A DNA stretch of 64,000 bases, from contig OY821777.1 in assembly GCA_963682175.1 (NCBI GenBank), forward strand, positions 16,326,001-16,390,000, written 5' to 3'. Both the position numbers and the translations under genes were made by a program. Shown here one piece after another: positions 1 to 11,500 of this stretch. The stretch comes from Triglochin maritima (Eukaryota; Streptophyta; Magnoliopsida; Alismatales; Juncaginaceae). Under the pieces are notes generated by a model, which did not search any database, was not told where the DNA came from, and was given only the letters and a program-made list of their open reading frames with translations. How positions within the stretch are numbered: position 1 is the first letter of the stretch; each line of letters opens with the position of its first letter.

Positions 1-480
1 CAACCCAAATCAGATCCTCAGATAGACAAATACAACATATTATGCCTCAAATTCAATGTCTGGAATTTGGGAGGATTTGTCATATATTTTTGACACAAAG
101 TACACATGAGAATTTATCAATTTCCATAGTGAGGTTTTGAAGTTCTTTGTTGTATTGGGATGTGAGAAAAGAAAATGATTGTGTGGTTCATTATAGTTAA
201 GTAGAAGGAGCATGGATATCATGATTAACCCAACATGAAATTTTTAAATATTTCTAATATTGTCTTATGTCATTTTCCTTAGGCTTCTCTTCCTATACTC
301 TAGCTCTGTTAAATTGGTTTAATTTCAATGGTATGTTTTTTCCTACAGTGTAGTAGAATGTTGTTAGTCATAATATGATGTTGTTAGTCATAATATAATG
401 TAATTATTTTTAATAACATTCTTCAAATAATAGTGGATGACTACAATATGTGTAACATGTATCGATGTTATTATTACATC
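1..480 (+). repeat. Dispersed repeat R1, copy a (truncated by window start)
   Basis: Related blocks occur at 5018-5408, 7554-8200, 53385-54275 and 59464-59950. The shared core begins CAACCCAAATCAGATCCTC. Later it carries reiterated CGTAATATAATG-type motifs and a conserved stretch around GGATGACTGCAACATGTG. I do not recognise the family. No convincing protein, LTR or Helitron end could be assigned. It behaves as an old repeat that other elements use as a landing site. Confidence 0.7.
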
Positions 481-916
481 AAACATGATTAATGCTTAAG
501 ATATACTAGTTGATCAATTCAAAGGTCATGAACACAAGGACCAATATTTTTTATTTTACCTAAGACCAATATCAATAGAAGTCATGTTTTAAATACATGC
601 ATAAAATAAAATAAGTTATGTTACTTTGACCAGGCAGGAGAAGACTAAGCTGCTACTGAAGGAGATTGGTCTGGAAAACAGTAATTAGTAATTACCTACC
701 GAAAGCCTTTGCCTATTGAGCTTTGATTAATCAGATTACATATGAAAACATTTGTTGCTAAAAAGTAAACCATAGACATTAAAACATTAAAAATGCATAG
801 CACCAACAACCAATTTGTTATACATCGGTTAAACCTTTTTCTTTCTTTGGTTTACAAAGTTGACAACAGAGTCCTGCTAGATATATGCTGGATGCTTAAA
901 ATCCAGATTGTTTGAG
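481..916. other. Unassigned AT-rich sequence
   Basis: No coding or repeat signature is recognised here. It lies between R1 and the gypsy gag remnant and is repeated unchanged in the second duplication copy. Confidence 0.4.
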
Positions 917-2040
917 CTAAAATTCTAATTTAACATAAAAACATAGATACATACACCTAGTGACAGTTGCAGCATGATTGAAATTAACGATTGGACAATC
1001 GGGGTCCTTGTATTTGACTAGCAAGGGGTGTGTCAATATCGAACTCACATTGGCGGCCAGAAATGCCTTTTTGGGAACATTTGTTCTCCTCTTAACGGTA
1101 CAAAGGTCCTTAAGGAACTTGGCATACAATGACATTTGCTGAACAACGTCCAACAACAGAATGTTCACCTTGACTAGCCTAAGTACCTCAACGATTTTGT
1201 CTCCATGCTCATCGTGTTTTTTAGCCAACCAATGAAGGAAGGGTGCCTTGGGAACATAACTATCACAAGGAGTCTCAGGAATGAGTTCCTTGAAGGACTC
1301 ACAACCTTCCTCAGAAGAGTCACCAACAAGGTTGGATGCAGGCATTTCCACATCGTTATCAACAACCGTTCCCGATCTTCATTTGCATGTTGGGAAGGGT
1401 CATCTTCAACACTATGCACATTATGCCTGGCCTGAGCAGGTTGACCCCTGGGATTTATTGCAGGTTGACTCAGCAACTGACCATTCTCACGTTCATTGAA
1501 CTAATGAGTCAACTAGCTAACTTGCACTTCCAAAGCTTTGAATGAACTTTGCATGCTTTGCATGAACACTTGAAGGGTTTGATCAGTAGAGGGGTCCTTT
1601 GGGTCAACCCGATGGGGTAGTGGAGCTTGGTTAAAATAACCCGTCGGTGAGGCCTGAGGAGGATGGTAATTATGGTGTTGAGACCTTTGATGTGGGAGTT
1701 GGTAGGTCACCAATGGGCGTGGAGGGTGATAAGGTGGAGTTTGAGCGTGAGAGCTCTCACCGTGGCCCCCACTAGGCCCCACGAGAAGTTAGGGTGGTTT
1801 CGTCATCCCGGGTTGTAGGAGTGACTGTAAGGATCATTACGAGGCCTATATTGATACACCACATTTACATGCTCAATATCCCTTTGAGCGTAAGCACATT
1901 CCAAGTCATCATGTCCCGTAAGTCCACACCTACAATGCGCGGGAGTAGCAACCTGAGCTACAGGAGCTCGGTCCAATTCTCAATCCTACACATGAGAGCA
2001 TTCATTTTCGCCTCACACGCGATAGTTGACTCAACTTAAT
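917..2040 (-). pseudogene. Ty3/gypsy gag remnant (Athila/Tat-like), truncated
   Basis: This is minus-strand coding debris of a gypsy capsid (gag) gene. Reading downwards from 2040 one finds a segment resembling the gag coiled region, then a zinc-knuckle-like CGLTGH...C stretch near 1930. Next comes an NPG-type motif near 1800 followed by a Pro/Gln-rich linker, then a SLEVQ-like helix ending in QVSQLAN near 1510. The last part (1351-917) has the YAKFLKDL block that leads to the protease in Athila/Tat elements. Several frames are needed, so it is non-functional. Protease, RT and integrase are absent. Its upstream end abuts the copia remnant at about 2040 in the same orientation. Confidence 0.75.
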
Positions 2041-4065
2041 AAAATCCAGCTCGACCAGAAGACCTAACGGCTGATGCTTGATAATACAAAGACATTTGTT
2101 TTGAAAGGCTTTCTTTCCTTGAGGAAGGTCAACCAAGTTACGTACTTGATTGTCATACATGGATTATATTTCGGATTCCATGGCTGTATACTATAGTTTG
2201 AAGTCTTCTCTCTCAATTGCTTCTTGAAAGGTCGAGGGATCATTGGTATCAAGTACCATGATTTCATGAAGTCCCAAATACATATCGGGTTTCTTCCTTT
2301 CCCTCGCTAACCTTCTAAGTTCTTTCGTTCTACGTGAACTTGTTGAACTTTTACACAATTTGTTGCGGAATTTGTTCATGTTCGATTCTCGAACGTACAC
2401 TAGGCAGGGATGATTGAGTTTCACTCATAATTGCTTGCGAGGGTCTCTCACTCATGCTCCCACTAACCAAAATAACCTCGGTTAGGCCTTCATGATCTTG
2501 AATGTTATCATTCATATCATGATCTTGTAGAATATCTTGAGTTTCCTCAAGCAATTCTACTCCCACTACTTTTTATTCTTTTGAGAAACTCCTTCTCTAA
2601 GAATACGTTTATGTGGCATCCCTCTCGACAATCACTCGATTGGAGGTTTTATGCCAAAAGTAGTATCCTCTTGTCTCACGAGGATAACCTATAAAGAAGT
2701 GTTTATCCGCTTTTGGTTGAAGCTTGGTCGACATCAATCTTTTGACGTAGGCCTCACAACCCAAATCTTGAGAAAAATAAGCTTAGGTGTTTTACCACTC
2801 CATAGCTCATAAGGCATTTTCTCCACGGATTTGGATGAGACATTATTTAGTGTGTAAGTCAGAGCTTCTAGTGCATAACTCCAAAAGTAAAGCGGCAATT
2901 CAGCTTTACTCATATTGATCGAACCATGTCGAGCAATGTCCTATTTCTCCTTTCGGATACCCCATTCCATTGAGGTGTTCCAGGCGGAGTGAGCTGTGGT
3001 ACAATACCACACTCCTTTAGGAACGAATCAAATTCGGTACTTAAGTACTCACCTCCACATCGATTCGTAAAGACTTGATTTTCTTGTTGAGTTAGTTCTC
3101 TACTTCATTCTTGAATTCCTTAAACTTCTCAAAGGATTCACTTTTGTTTCTCATTAGATAAATATATCTGTAAAGACTAAAGTCATCCGTGAACGTAATG
3201 AAGTACCTAAAACCGTCTCTTGCACTCGTACAAATTGGACTACATACATCGGAATGTATCGAATCTCGAAAGTTACTCGCTCTTGGACCTTTCTTCTTGA
3301 AAGACCTCTTGGTCATTTTGCCCATTAGGAAAGGTTCGCACGTCTCCAATGATTTAAAATCAAGTTGACCAAGAATGTTAGTTTCTTGCAATTTCTTGAT
3401 GCGTTTTTCATTTATGTGACCAAGACGATAGTGCCACAAGAGTTTATCATTCACGTGAGTAGTTTTAAGCCTCTTGTTATTGATGTTTAAAATTTGTTTA
3501 TTATTTAATTCAAGCAAATAAAGATCATTCCTTATGAATGCATTTGCATAGAAATATATTCTTCGATAAAGACAAACAAGAGTTTGAAATATTTATATTA
3601 AAATTATCCATATCCAAATATGATACAGAAATAATATTCTTGTTAATCGAAGGCACATAATAGACAATCTTTAAACATAAAGTTAAACCACTAGACAATT
3701 GAAGCTCTACGGAACCTTGTGCAATCGCAACAACGCTTGCACCATTTCCAACCTTCAAAATCATCTCATTATTCACGAGTTTCTTCCTATCATTTAGTAG
3801 CTGCACATTAGAAATTATGTGAGCACAAGATCCGGTATCAATTACCCAATCATGGACAGAGGTGGCTAAATTTATTTCAATAACAAATACACTTTTAGCC
3901 TTTTGGGGGCGCTTTCGCTCAATTACCCCGTTGTCAAGATCCTCCTTGTACTTGGGGCAATTCGGATGGATGTGTCCTTTTTCACCGCAGTGGTAATACT
4001 CCGTATTAGGAGTCGGAGATTTTGAAGAATCCCCCCTCGAGGCACTTGCATGAGCCTGACGCTGG
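2041..4065 (-). pseudogene. Ty1/copia pol remnant (zinc knuckle, PR, IN, start of RT)
   Basis: Minus-strand copia polyprotein debris. From 4065 downwards there is a degenerate zinc knuckle near 3990 (first Cys replaced by Tyr, then CGEKGH and C) and a protease active site DTGS near 3830. The protease domain runs to 3525 and the GAG-pre-integrase/HHCC region from about 3517. The integrase core starts with HSDV and TFTDDFS near 3200 and reaches NGVSERRN near 2935. The integrase C-terminus and the first RT residues (AMESEI, NQV.NLVDLP) lie at 2270-2060. Frameshifts and stops break it in at least four places. Most of gag and most of RT/RNase H are missing, and the remnant ends abruptly against gypsy gag. 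A 99.8% identical copy lies at 61514-63538. Confidence 0.8.
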
Positions 4066-5017
4066 ACTCAGTCAATAAACATGACGAAACTATGCGTGGA
4101 AAGGTCTAAATCTTATGGCAAAACCGATCAAAATACCCCAACATGTAGATGATTAAAATACCTCCAGTGAATATACAAACATGCAAGTTTACACAATCCA
4201 AAATTTATCAAACATCCAAACATATATGTACATCATCTCCACCCCCCAAAAGGGGATGAAAATACTCACCAATCATTAACCTAACTATTATGTTAAGAGA
4301 ACAAAACATATTAACTAAGTCTACAAAGATTAATGAAATGAAATTAAGCTAAGCATGCAAGAAGATAAAAGATACAACATTAAACTAATAAAAAACTCTT
4401 TTATTAAATGACTAACATGAGTCCAGCCTCATGTTTGATTTTTTGCTTCCAGGCTTGACTACTAAGCAATGAATATTACAAGGGAGGAGGAAAAGTTCTA
4501 TTTATAGTCATAGGAAAAGGTAATCGGGGACATTCCCCCGATTTGGGACTAATGACATACTATAAATGGACATAAAACAACATAATACACGACCACGAGA
4601 AGCCAGGTCAGATCTTGACCCAATTAGACCTCCAATTGACTGTCCAAGGCCGCCAATTGGTGGTCATGTTTGGTCGAATTGGATCCGTTTACATTTCATC
4701 AATTCTCCACGTGGGGTGCACCCAGATTGGTTGTTTGAGCTTACGCCCGAATCTAACTTCCAAAATACTCCCCATGATCGTGTGGAGGTTCTTGATTTGC
4801 TTTTTAGCCAGTTTGTTTTACATCTGGGTCATTCCCTCTTGCATTTCAGTCCATAAACCTCACATTCAGTCCTTTCTCTTGCTTTTAGGTCTTTTTGTGT
4901 CTCTTCTTTTCACTTATTTTATCTTGAAACTTAAACATAAAATTCGTTACGTAGCAATGCTTAGGTTAAAAATAGAGGATATAAGACACAAATATGTGCA
5001 TGATATGATGTCAATCA
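4066..5017 (-). other. Non-coding region, possible copia LTR remnant
   Basis: This lies immediately upstream of the copia remnant in its reading direction. On the minus strand it begins TGATTGACAT (5017), has a TATAAATAG box near 4500 and an AATAAAAG poly(A)-like signal near 4400, which is LTR-like order. No primer-binding site and no second LTR were found, so the LTR call is inference. The short plus-strand reading frames here look random. Confidence 0.35.
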
Positions 5018-5408
5018 GCCACCTCCGTTGGGGACTCCACCTCCCTCAAACTCATTCCCTCCTCCGGCCTACTCCCCCTCCACCATCGACCTCATGCATC
5101 CAAACTGTAACATCCCAAATCAGATCCTCGAAGAGACAAATACAACCTAATGTGCCTCAAATTCAATGTCTTGAATATGTGAGGATTTGTCCTATTTTTT
5201 TGCCACATAAAGTACACATGAGAATTTATCAATTTCTGAGGTTATGTTTTGAAGTTCTTTGTTGTTTTTGAATTTAGAATAACATGTGGTATTAGTATCT
5301 GATACACTTTCGAACATATCCAAATGAAAGTAAAAATATGTAAATTAAGTAACATGTACCGATGTTCATAACCGTAATATAATGTTGTTAGCCGTAATAT
5401 GATGTTAT
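5018..5408 (+). repeat. Dispersed repeat R1, copy b (left part)
   Basis: Aligns with 53515-53940: the CCTCCGTTGGGGACTCCACC leader, the CTCATGCATCCAAACTGTAA junction and the R1 core. It is interrupted at 5408 by the LTR element and resumes at 7554. Its last five bases, GTTAT, are the target-site duplication. Confidence 0.75.
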
Positions 5409-7553
5409 TGTCGGATTTCGTGTCCCTATGTATGTGTATATTTTAAAAAATTATACATGCATACAAGATCGATTTCCATATTTTCAACAATCTCATATAA
5501 TCTACATATATAAAAACAACATAAAAGAATCATACCCAAATGTCTCTAAAACTTTTATGAAGATCTGGAGTTGCGTTGCCTCCAAGTGTTCACCAAACTC
5601 TAAACAATATTAGAGAGAAATGAGCTAGTCAATCAATCTCTAATTAAGCTTAGAATGCAGCTAATAACCCATCTAAAGCTCCCTGAGATTTAATCTCCAA
5701 AAGCTTGAAATAATTAAGAGAAAATCGGATGGATTAGTGGGGAGGTTAGGGATAGAGAAATTTTTTCCATTACATGAAACAAGTAGGGAGAGGATACCTT
5801 TTTATAGACTCTCCCAACACCCACATAATGGGTAATCCACTTACCCATGATCTCTTGATTTTCTCTCACTAAAACAATCACAAATTGACACATAATCATC
5901 GTCAAATACATTTGACCACAATTGTAATAAATCCAGCCCATGATCATTAATCCCTTAATTAATTCTGGCAAAAACATGCTCATCGGTCGACCGAAACTTG
6001 CCCACTGGTCAACCGATTGGTAGTAAATTGTGGTTTCGGTTGGACTATGAAACCAGGCGGTCGACCCATGATACGCTACCAAAGATATTGTGATTTTCCA
6101 GTCGAACAGAATGTATATACGGTCGACCGATTCAACACGAGAAACGACTACTGGATGTTTTTGGTCAGACTGAGCCACAAGTCGATCGATCGATTACTAC
6201 CAAGAAAATTTTATAGAATCTCCTGGAAGTTTTCGGTCAAACCACGACTTCAACCGGTCGACAGATCAATCCAAGAAAAAGCTCCTGGAATGTTTCGGTC
6301 GACCCACGCGTCCTTCCGGTCGATCGTTTACATACGCAACAACTACTGTGAATTTCCGGTCGACCGGTCTCCGAAAACGTTCGACCGTTTTGTCTGATTT
6401 TTGCCTTTATCAATTTTTAGATTTATATCCAACAAAATTTGATCTTTGGGGTTTTTTAGCAAATTCATATATCATGTAACACATTATCTTATGCAATGTT
6501 AAACTATTACACCCTAAAATACATATATCTCACATGAATTTATTCATGATTCTAATTATGTTAATTTTCATGACATATTGAGTTAATTGATTCACTACGT
6601 GCATCTCATTTCACATGAAACCCGATACACCATATGAACACAAATTAAGCTATTGTTTTCCAATTTTGTGGTGTGACATATAGGAGGATCCAAGTTGTAT
6701 TGGCAGTGATATTAAACACTTAGTATCACAAATTATAAGCGGTATCTAGCTACACATTATAGTTACCCAATTAGCATAGATGTCTTGGTCACTTGAACTA
6801 AACACGGTCCATTTAGTGATGTGGAGACATCACTTGTTTCTATCCCTTGCCACATGATATTAAGAATAAATACAAAGTAGAAATGTGTCACCTTTGTGTT
6901 ATATATTCATTTCTTGATCTCTTAAGCTAATTATAAATATGTAACTTAACTCAAGTCACATTGTGCACATTATAATTTTGATTTATCAAGGGGTCCACTA
7001 ATATCATCACTCAAATTACGAGGAGAAATGATAATCTTTTGACTAGCTATCTTTTCCAACACAAGTCGAGATCAACCAACTATTGCATTTATCACAATAC
7101 TCATTGATAACTTTTGACAATAATCAAATGTACACATCTTATGTGAAAAGTCATAAGTCTCATATCTTAGGATTCAAGACACAGTGAAAACATTAATGAC
7201 ACATAATACAAATCTATAATGTTTCACTTGCTAGGTCTATTCAAGATATAACAGTAACCATTTTCCTCTTTTATATACTCGTGTCGCCAAATATTTGTAG
7301 AGCTACAATAATCGACGACCAACACGACAATCTTATCTCGGTAACTAATGTTTCATGTCAATTACCATGATTGTGAATAACTTTTGATTTATGTAAACTA
7401 TTATCTTTTAGAGCTCCATAGTTAAAGCACCAAAAGCCTCTTCCTCAACACTTTCAAAAGACGAATACATTAATCAATGAACAAAATATTTGCACATCCA
7501 ATTCATAATAATTGATATATATATGTATAATGTTTAGAACACATTCCTTTCAG
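5409..7553 (-). mobile_element. Solo LTR (2145 bp) inserted in R1
   Basis: The element starts TGTCGG and ends TTTCA, so it has TG..CA ends, and is flanked by a perfect 5-bp target-site duplication GTTAT (5404-5408 and 7554-7558). No gag-pol sequence is inside, which fits a solo LTR. The best promoter is on the minus strand, a TATAAAAAGG box near 5810, with a cluster of GGTCGACC-type palindromes just upstream of it in that direction (5990-6395). R1 on both sides joins into one continuous copy. The family is not certain; the palindromes suggest a Sirevirus-like U3 architecture. Confidence 0.75.
5985..6395. repeat. GGTCGACC palindrome cluster in LTR U3
   Basis: About ten perfect or degenerate copies of the palindrome CGGTCGACCG are spaced irregularly by 20-60 bp. 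Clear examples are near 5987, 6120, 6256, 6296 and 6357. They lie upstream of the minus-strand TATA box of this LTR. Similar clusters occur in three other LTR-like elements in the window. Confidence 0.8.
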
Positions 7554-8200
7554 TTATTAGCCGTAATATAATGTAATTATTTTTAATAACATTCCTAAAA
7601 AAATGATGGATGACTGCAACATGTGTAACTTGTATGAACCCATCATTGGATTATTCAAATCAACTCTTCGTTGACGACATCGAAGCTACAACTGTGGAAA
7701 TCCAAACTCTGATGGAAAAAATAGATCATCAACGACACACATCCAAGGTGGTGGTTAATCACATCAAACCCTCGAAAACCCAAATCCGACCTCCGCATCC
7801 ACAAGTCCAAGCTTTGGTGGTGGTAGAAACTCAATCTCCGTCATGGCTCATCCAACCCTCCACGATACAAACTCAACCACCAATATCATGCATCCAAACT
7901 GTAACAACCCAAATCAGATCCTCAAAGAGACCTAATACAACATATTGTGCCTCAAATTCAATGTCTTGGATATGTGAGGATTTGTCCTATTTTTTGGACA
8001 CATAGAGTACACATGAGAATTTATAAATTTCTGAGGTGATGTATTGAAGTTCTTTGTTGTTAGCCTGAATATAATGTAATTAATTTTAACAATATTCCTC
8101 AAATAATGGTGGATGACTGCAACATGTGTAATATGTATCAATGTTCGTAACAAAATTAATATTATATTCACAATCGTAATATATGTTAGCCGTAATATAA
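7554..8200 (+). repeat. Dispersed repeat R1, copy b (right part and second tandem unit)
   Basis: The copy resumes after the LTR with GTTATTAGCCGTAATATAATG and reaches CATGCATCCAAACTGTAAC near 7886, where a second R1 unit begins. The same two-unit order is seen at 53385-54275 plus 59464-59950. A 131-residue open frame at 7610-8005 spans the unit boundary and matches no family I know. At 53.9-54.2 kb the equivalent frame is broken, so coding is not supported. Confidence 0.7.
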
Positions 8201-8357
8201 TGTATTATTATAGTGAGAACAAAAAATTATGGATCTCACTGGATAATATATATACATACCGTAAAAAGTAGATTTGAACCCGACAAACGAATACATTGTC
8301 ATTAACTTTACAAAAATACAATATGGGGATCCCCACGTCTATCTCCTCATATAGTCA

Positions 8358-8576
8358 TGTAGAAATTCAAGAGGAAGAGACAAGTAGGAGAAGAAGAAAT
8401 TTTATTTCTATATTTCAGGATGATTTACATGATTTGATTCTGTGATTATTTATACAACATGGTTTTAGCCATTGGCTGAATTAATTGCTTTGCTTTGATA
8501 AACTCAATCGGCATGGGAATACCATGCGATGCCTTGAGCACCCAATCATCAGACACAACGGTAAGTATCTTTAACA
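8358..8576 (-). repeat. Copia 3' LTR
   Basis: 219 bp, TGTAGAAATTC...TCTTTAACA on the plus strand. It is the downstream LTR for the minus-strand element and is preceded in that direction by the polypurine tract. Six differences from the partner at 13135-13353. Confidence 0.96.
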
Positions 8577-8590
8577 CGCCCCCTCAAGTT
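8577..8590 (-). other. Polypurine tract
   Basis: The minus strand reads AACTTGAGGGGGCG directly before the 3' LTR, which is the expected place for the plus-strand primer of reverse transcription. Confidence 0.8.
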
Positions 8591-11500
8591 GGGTCTGAAA
8601 AGGATTGATAGATCCCATCTTGTGAAGAATGTTGAAGAAGGTCTTGTGATCGAGAGCTTTGGTGAAGATGTCTGCAAGTTGCTCCTTACTTGGGACAAAG
8701 GGAACCTCTATTTGCCTTGATTGTATTTTTTCTCTGATAAACTGGCAATCGACTTCTATGTGCTTGGTTCTCTCATGGAAGACTGGATTTGTAGCAATGT
8801 GTCGCGCCGCATTATTGTCGCAGAACATTTTCATAGGACTTTGAGTTGTGATGTTCATATCTTTAAGCAGCTGTTTTATCCAAATTAATTCGCTGGTAGT
8901 GGATGTCATTCCACGGTATTCTGCTTCTGCACTGGATCGTGCGACGAGGTTTTGTTTCTTACTTCGCCAGGTTACCAAGTTACCTCCCACAAATGTGCAG
9001 AATCCCGTAGTTGAACGTCGATCATGACTTCCAGCCCAATCTGCATCGGAGTATCCAATTATTGAATTAGAGTTGTTGGGTTTCATCCATAAACCTTGTC
9101 CAGGTGTTCCTTTAAGATAACATAGGATTCTGTTTACTAAGTCTAGATGATGAGTATAGGGAGCATGCATGAACTGACTTATTAGACTAACTGCATATGT
9201 AATATCAGGTCGAGTGACAGTAAGGTAGATAAGTTTTCCAACTAGCCTTTGGAATTGCCCAATGTTGGATAGGGGAGTCCCATCATTTGGTCCTATCTTT
9301 TTATTGGTTTCTATAGGTGTAGTTGAGGGCTTTGAACCTAATTTTCCAGTTTCTTTGAGAAGGTCTAGGGTGTATTTCCGTTGAGAAAGAAATAACCCTT
9401 TTTTTTAGTATGCAATTTCTATTCCTAAAAAGTATTTTAAGTAGCCTAGGTCTTTTATGTCAAATTTTTATTTTAAGTATTCTTTAACTAATGCAATTTC
9501 GTGGTTATTATTCCCAGTTATGATAATATCATCAACGTAAATAAGTATGATGATGTTGGTGTTATGTTTATGTTTTGTAAACATGGATGCATCAGCAGAA
9601 CTCTTACTAAAACCATAATCAATGAGAGAGAGACTGAGTTTGGCATACCAGGTACGAGGTGATTGTTTGAGGCCATATATGGACTTATGAAGCTTGCATA
9701 CCTGGTTGGGACAAGTGGTGTAGCCAGGAGGTGGAGTCATGTAGACTTCTTCCTCTAGGTTACCTTGTAAGAAGGCATTCTTCACATCCATTTGAAATAA
9801 ACTCCATCCCTGATTCACAGCAATAGAGAGCAAAATACGGACAGTGTTCATTTTAGTGACAGGGGCAAATGTTTCTAAGGCCATATGTTTGTGTATAGCC
9901 TTTGGCTACAAGTCTAGCTTTATATCTTTCTATCTGTCCATTGCTATGATATTTGATTTTGTAGATCCATCTACAACCCACAGGTTTAACACCAGGTTGG
10001 AGTGGAACAAGGGTCCAGGTATGGTTATTTTCAAGGGCTTTTAGTTCTTCCTCCATGGCTTTGACCCAATTTTGATTACTTATGGCCTCATGGTAGCTGG
10101 TTGGTTCTTTATTTATGTCTAGTGTTCCTAGGAAGGATTGATGTTTGTTAGAGATATGATGGTAAGATAGAAAGTTTTGGATAGGATACGTGGTTTTGCG
10201 AGAGAGATGAGAGAGATAGTAGTCGTTAAGTTTTGGAGGGAGGCGAGTTGGGCGAGTAGATCTTCTTGGTCCTTCTCCTTCTCTTTGGTTTTCTTCATTC
10301 TCTTCTCCTCCTCCTTCTTCATTTTCTTCTCCTTGATTGTCTTCTCCTCCTCCTTCTTCATTTTCTTCTCCTTGATTGTCTTCTCCTCCTCCTTCTTCAT
10401 TTTCTTCTCCTTCATTGTCTTCTCCTCCTCCTTCTTCATTTTCTTTGTGGTGTAGAGGAAGCAGGTCGTCATAGGTGTTATTAGGTACTGGGATAGCGGA
10501 AGCGTTCTCAGAGCTAGAGTTTTTGAAGAAGGGTTCGGTTTCGAAGAAGGATACATCGCGAGAAACATAAGTTTTTTTATTTTCTGGATCATAGCATTTG
10601 TACCCTTTTTTCCTATATGAATATCCTAAAAAAATGCATTTGATAGAGTTGTGATCAAATTTATTTTCCCTTTTCTTGTGAACAAAACATGTACAACCAA
10701 AAATTCTAAGGTGGTCAATGCTAATGTCTTTGTTAAACAATATTTCAAGAGGTTTTTTATTCCCAATAGTGGGACTGGGAAGTCGGTTGATAATATAGGT
10801 AGCAGTGAGAATGACATCTGACCAAAAAACCTTTGGGACATTGTTTTGGAAAAGAAGAGACCGAGTGACGTTCAAAAGGTGTCGGTTTTTTCGTTCGGAA
10901 ATCCCATTTTGTTGTGGTGTATTAACACAAGAGGTTTGATGAAAAATACCTTTTTGACGTAAGAGATTTTGAAACAAATTGCTCATATATTCTGATCCAT
11001 TATCAAATCTAAAAAAACGGATTTTTGCGTCGAACATATTTTCAATGTAACAGAGAAATTCGCAAAAACCTGAGTAAGTGTCAGATTTGTTTTTTAAAAG
11101 ATACGTCCACGTGGCTCGAGAAAAATCATCAATAAAACTAATAATGTACCGAAACCCGTTGTAAGATTCGATGGGGGCAGGTCCCCAAATGTCAGAATGC
11201 ACTAACTCAAAAGGTGTGAAGGTTTTGGTACTAGATTTTTGAAAAGGTAATCGAGTTTGTTTAGCAAAACGACATACATCACATAATAATTCATTTTTAA
11301 AAGCAGGAAAAAAACATTTCAATATGTTTGATGATGGATGTCCCATCCTTTTATGCCAGAGATTGTGATCATTGAGAGTTTTTGTATGATGTGCTTTTTC
11401 ACTTGTTTCTAGAACATACAGACCATTAGTAAGAATGCCCTTACCAATCATCCTCCCTGACGTACGATCCTGAAAAATAACATTATTAGGAGTAAACACA

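Larger units (their letters stand above)
1..4527. repeat. Large near-identical duplication, copy 1
   Basis: Everything from the first base to 4527 recurs in the same orientation at 59471-64000, shifted by 59470 and, after a 3-bp indel near 1270, by 59473. By eye I found five substitutions and that indel, so identity is above 99.8%. The window ends limit the visible length on both sides. The block contains an R1 repeat, a gypsy gag remnant and a copia pol remnant. It may be a recent tandem duplication or an assembly artefact. Confidence 0.95.

Noticed and set aside
7610..8005. 131-residue open frame
   Set aside because: It crosses an R1 unit boundary, and the homologous stretch at 53990-54275 is frame-broken, so coding is unsupported.
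10177..10484. Plus-strand Ser/Phe-rich and Leu-rich open frames
   Set aside because: They are antisense readings of the 39-bp Glu/Gly minisatellite in the copia polyprotein.
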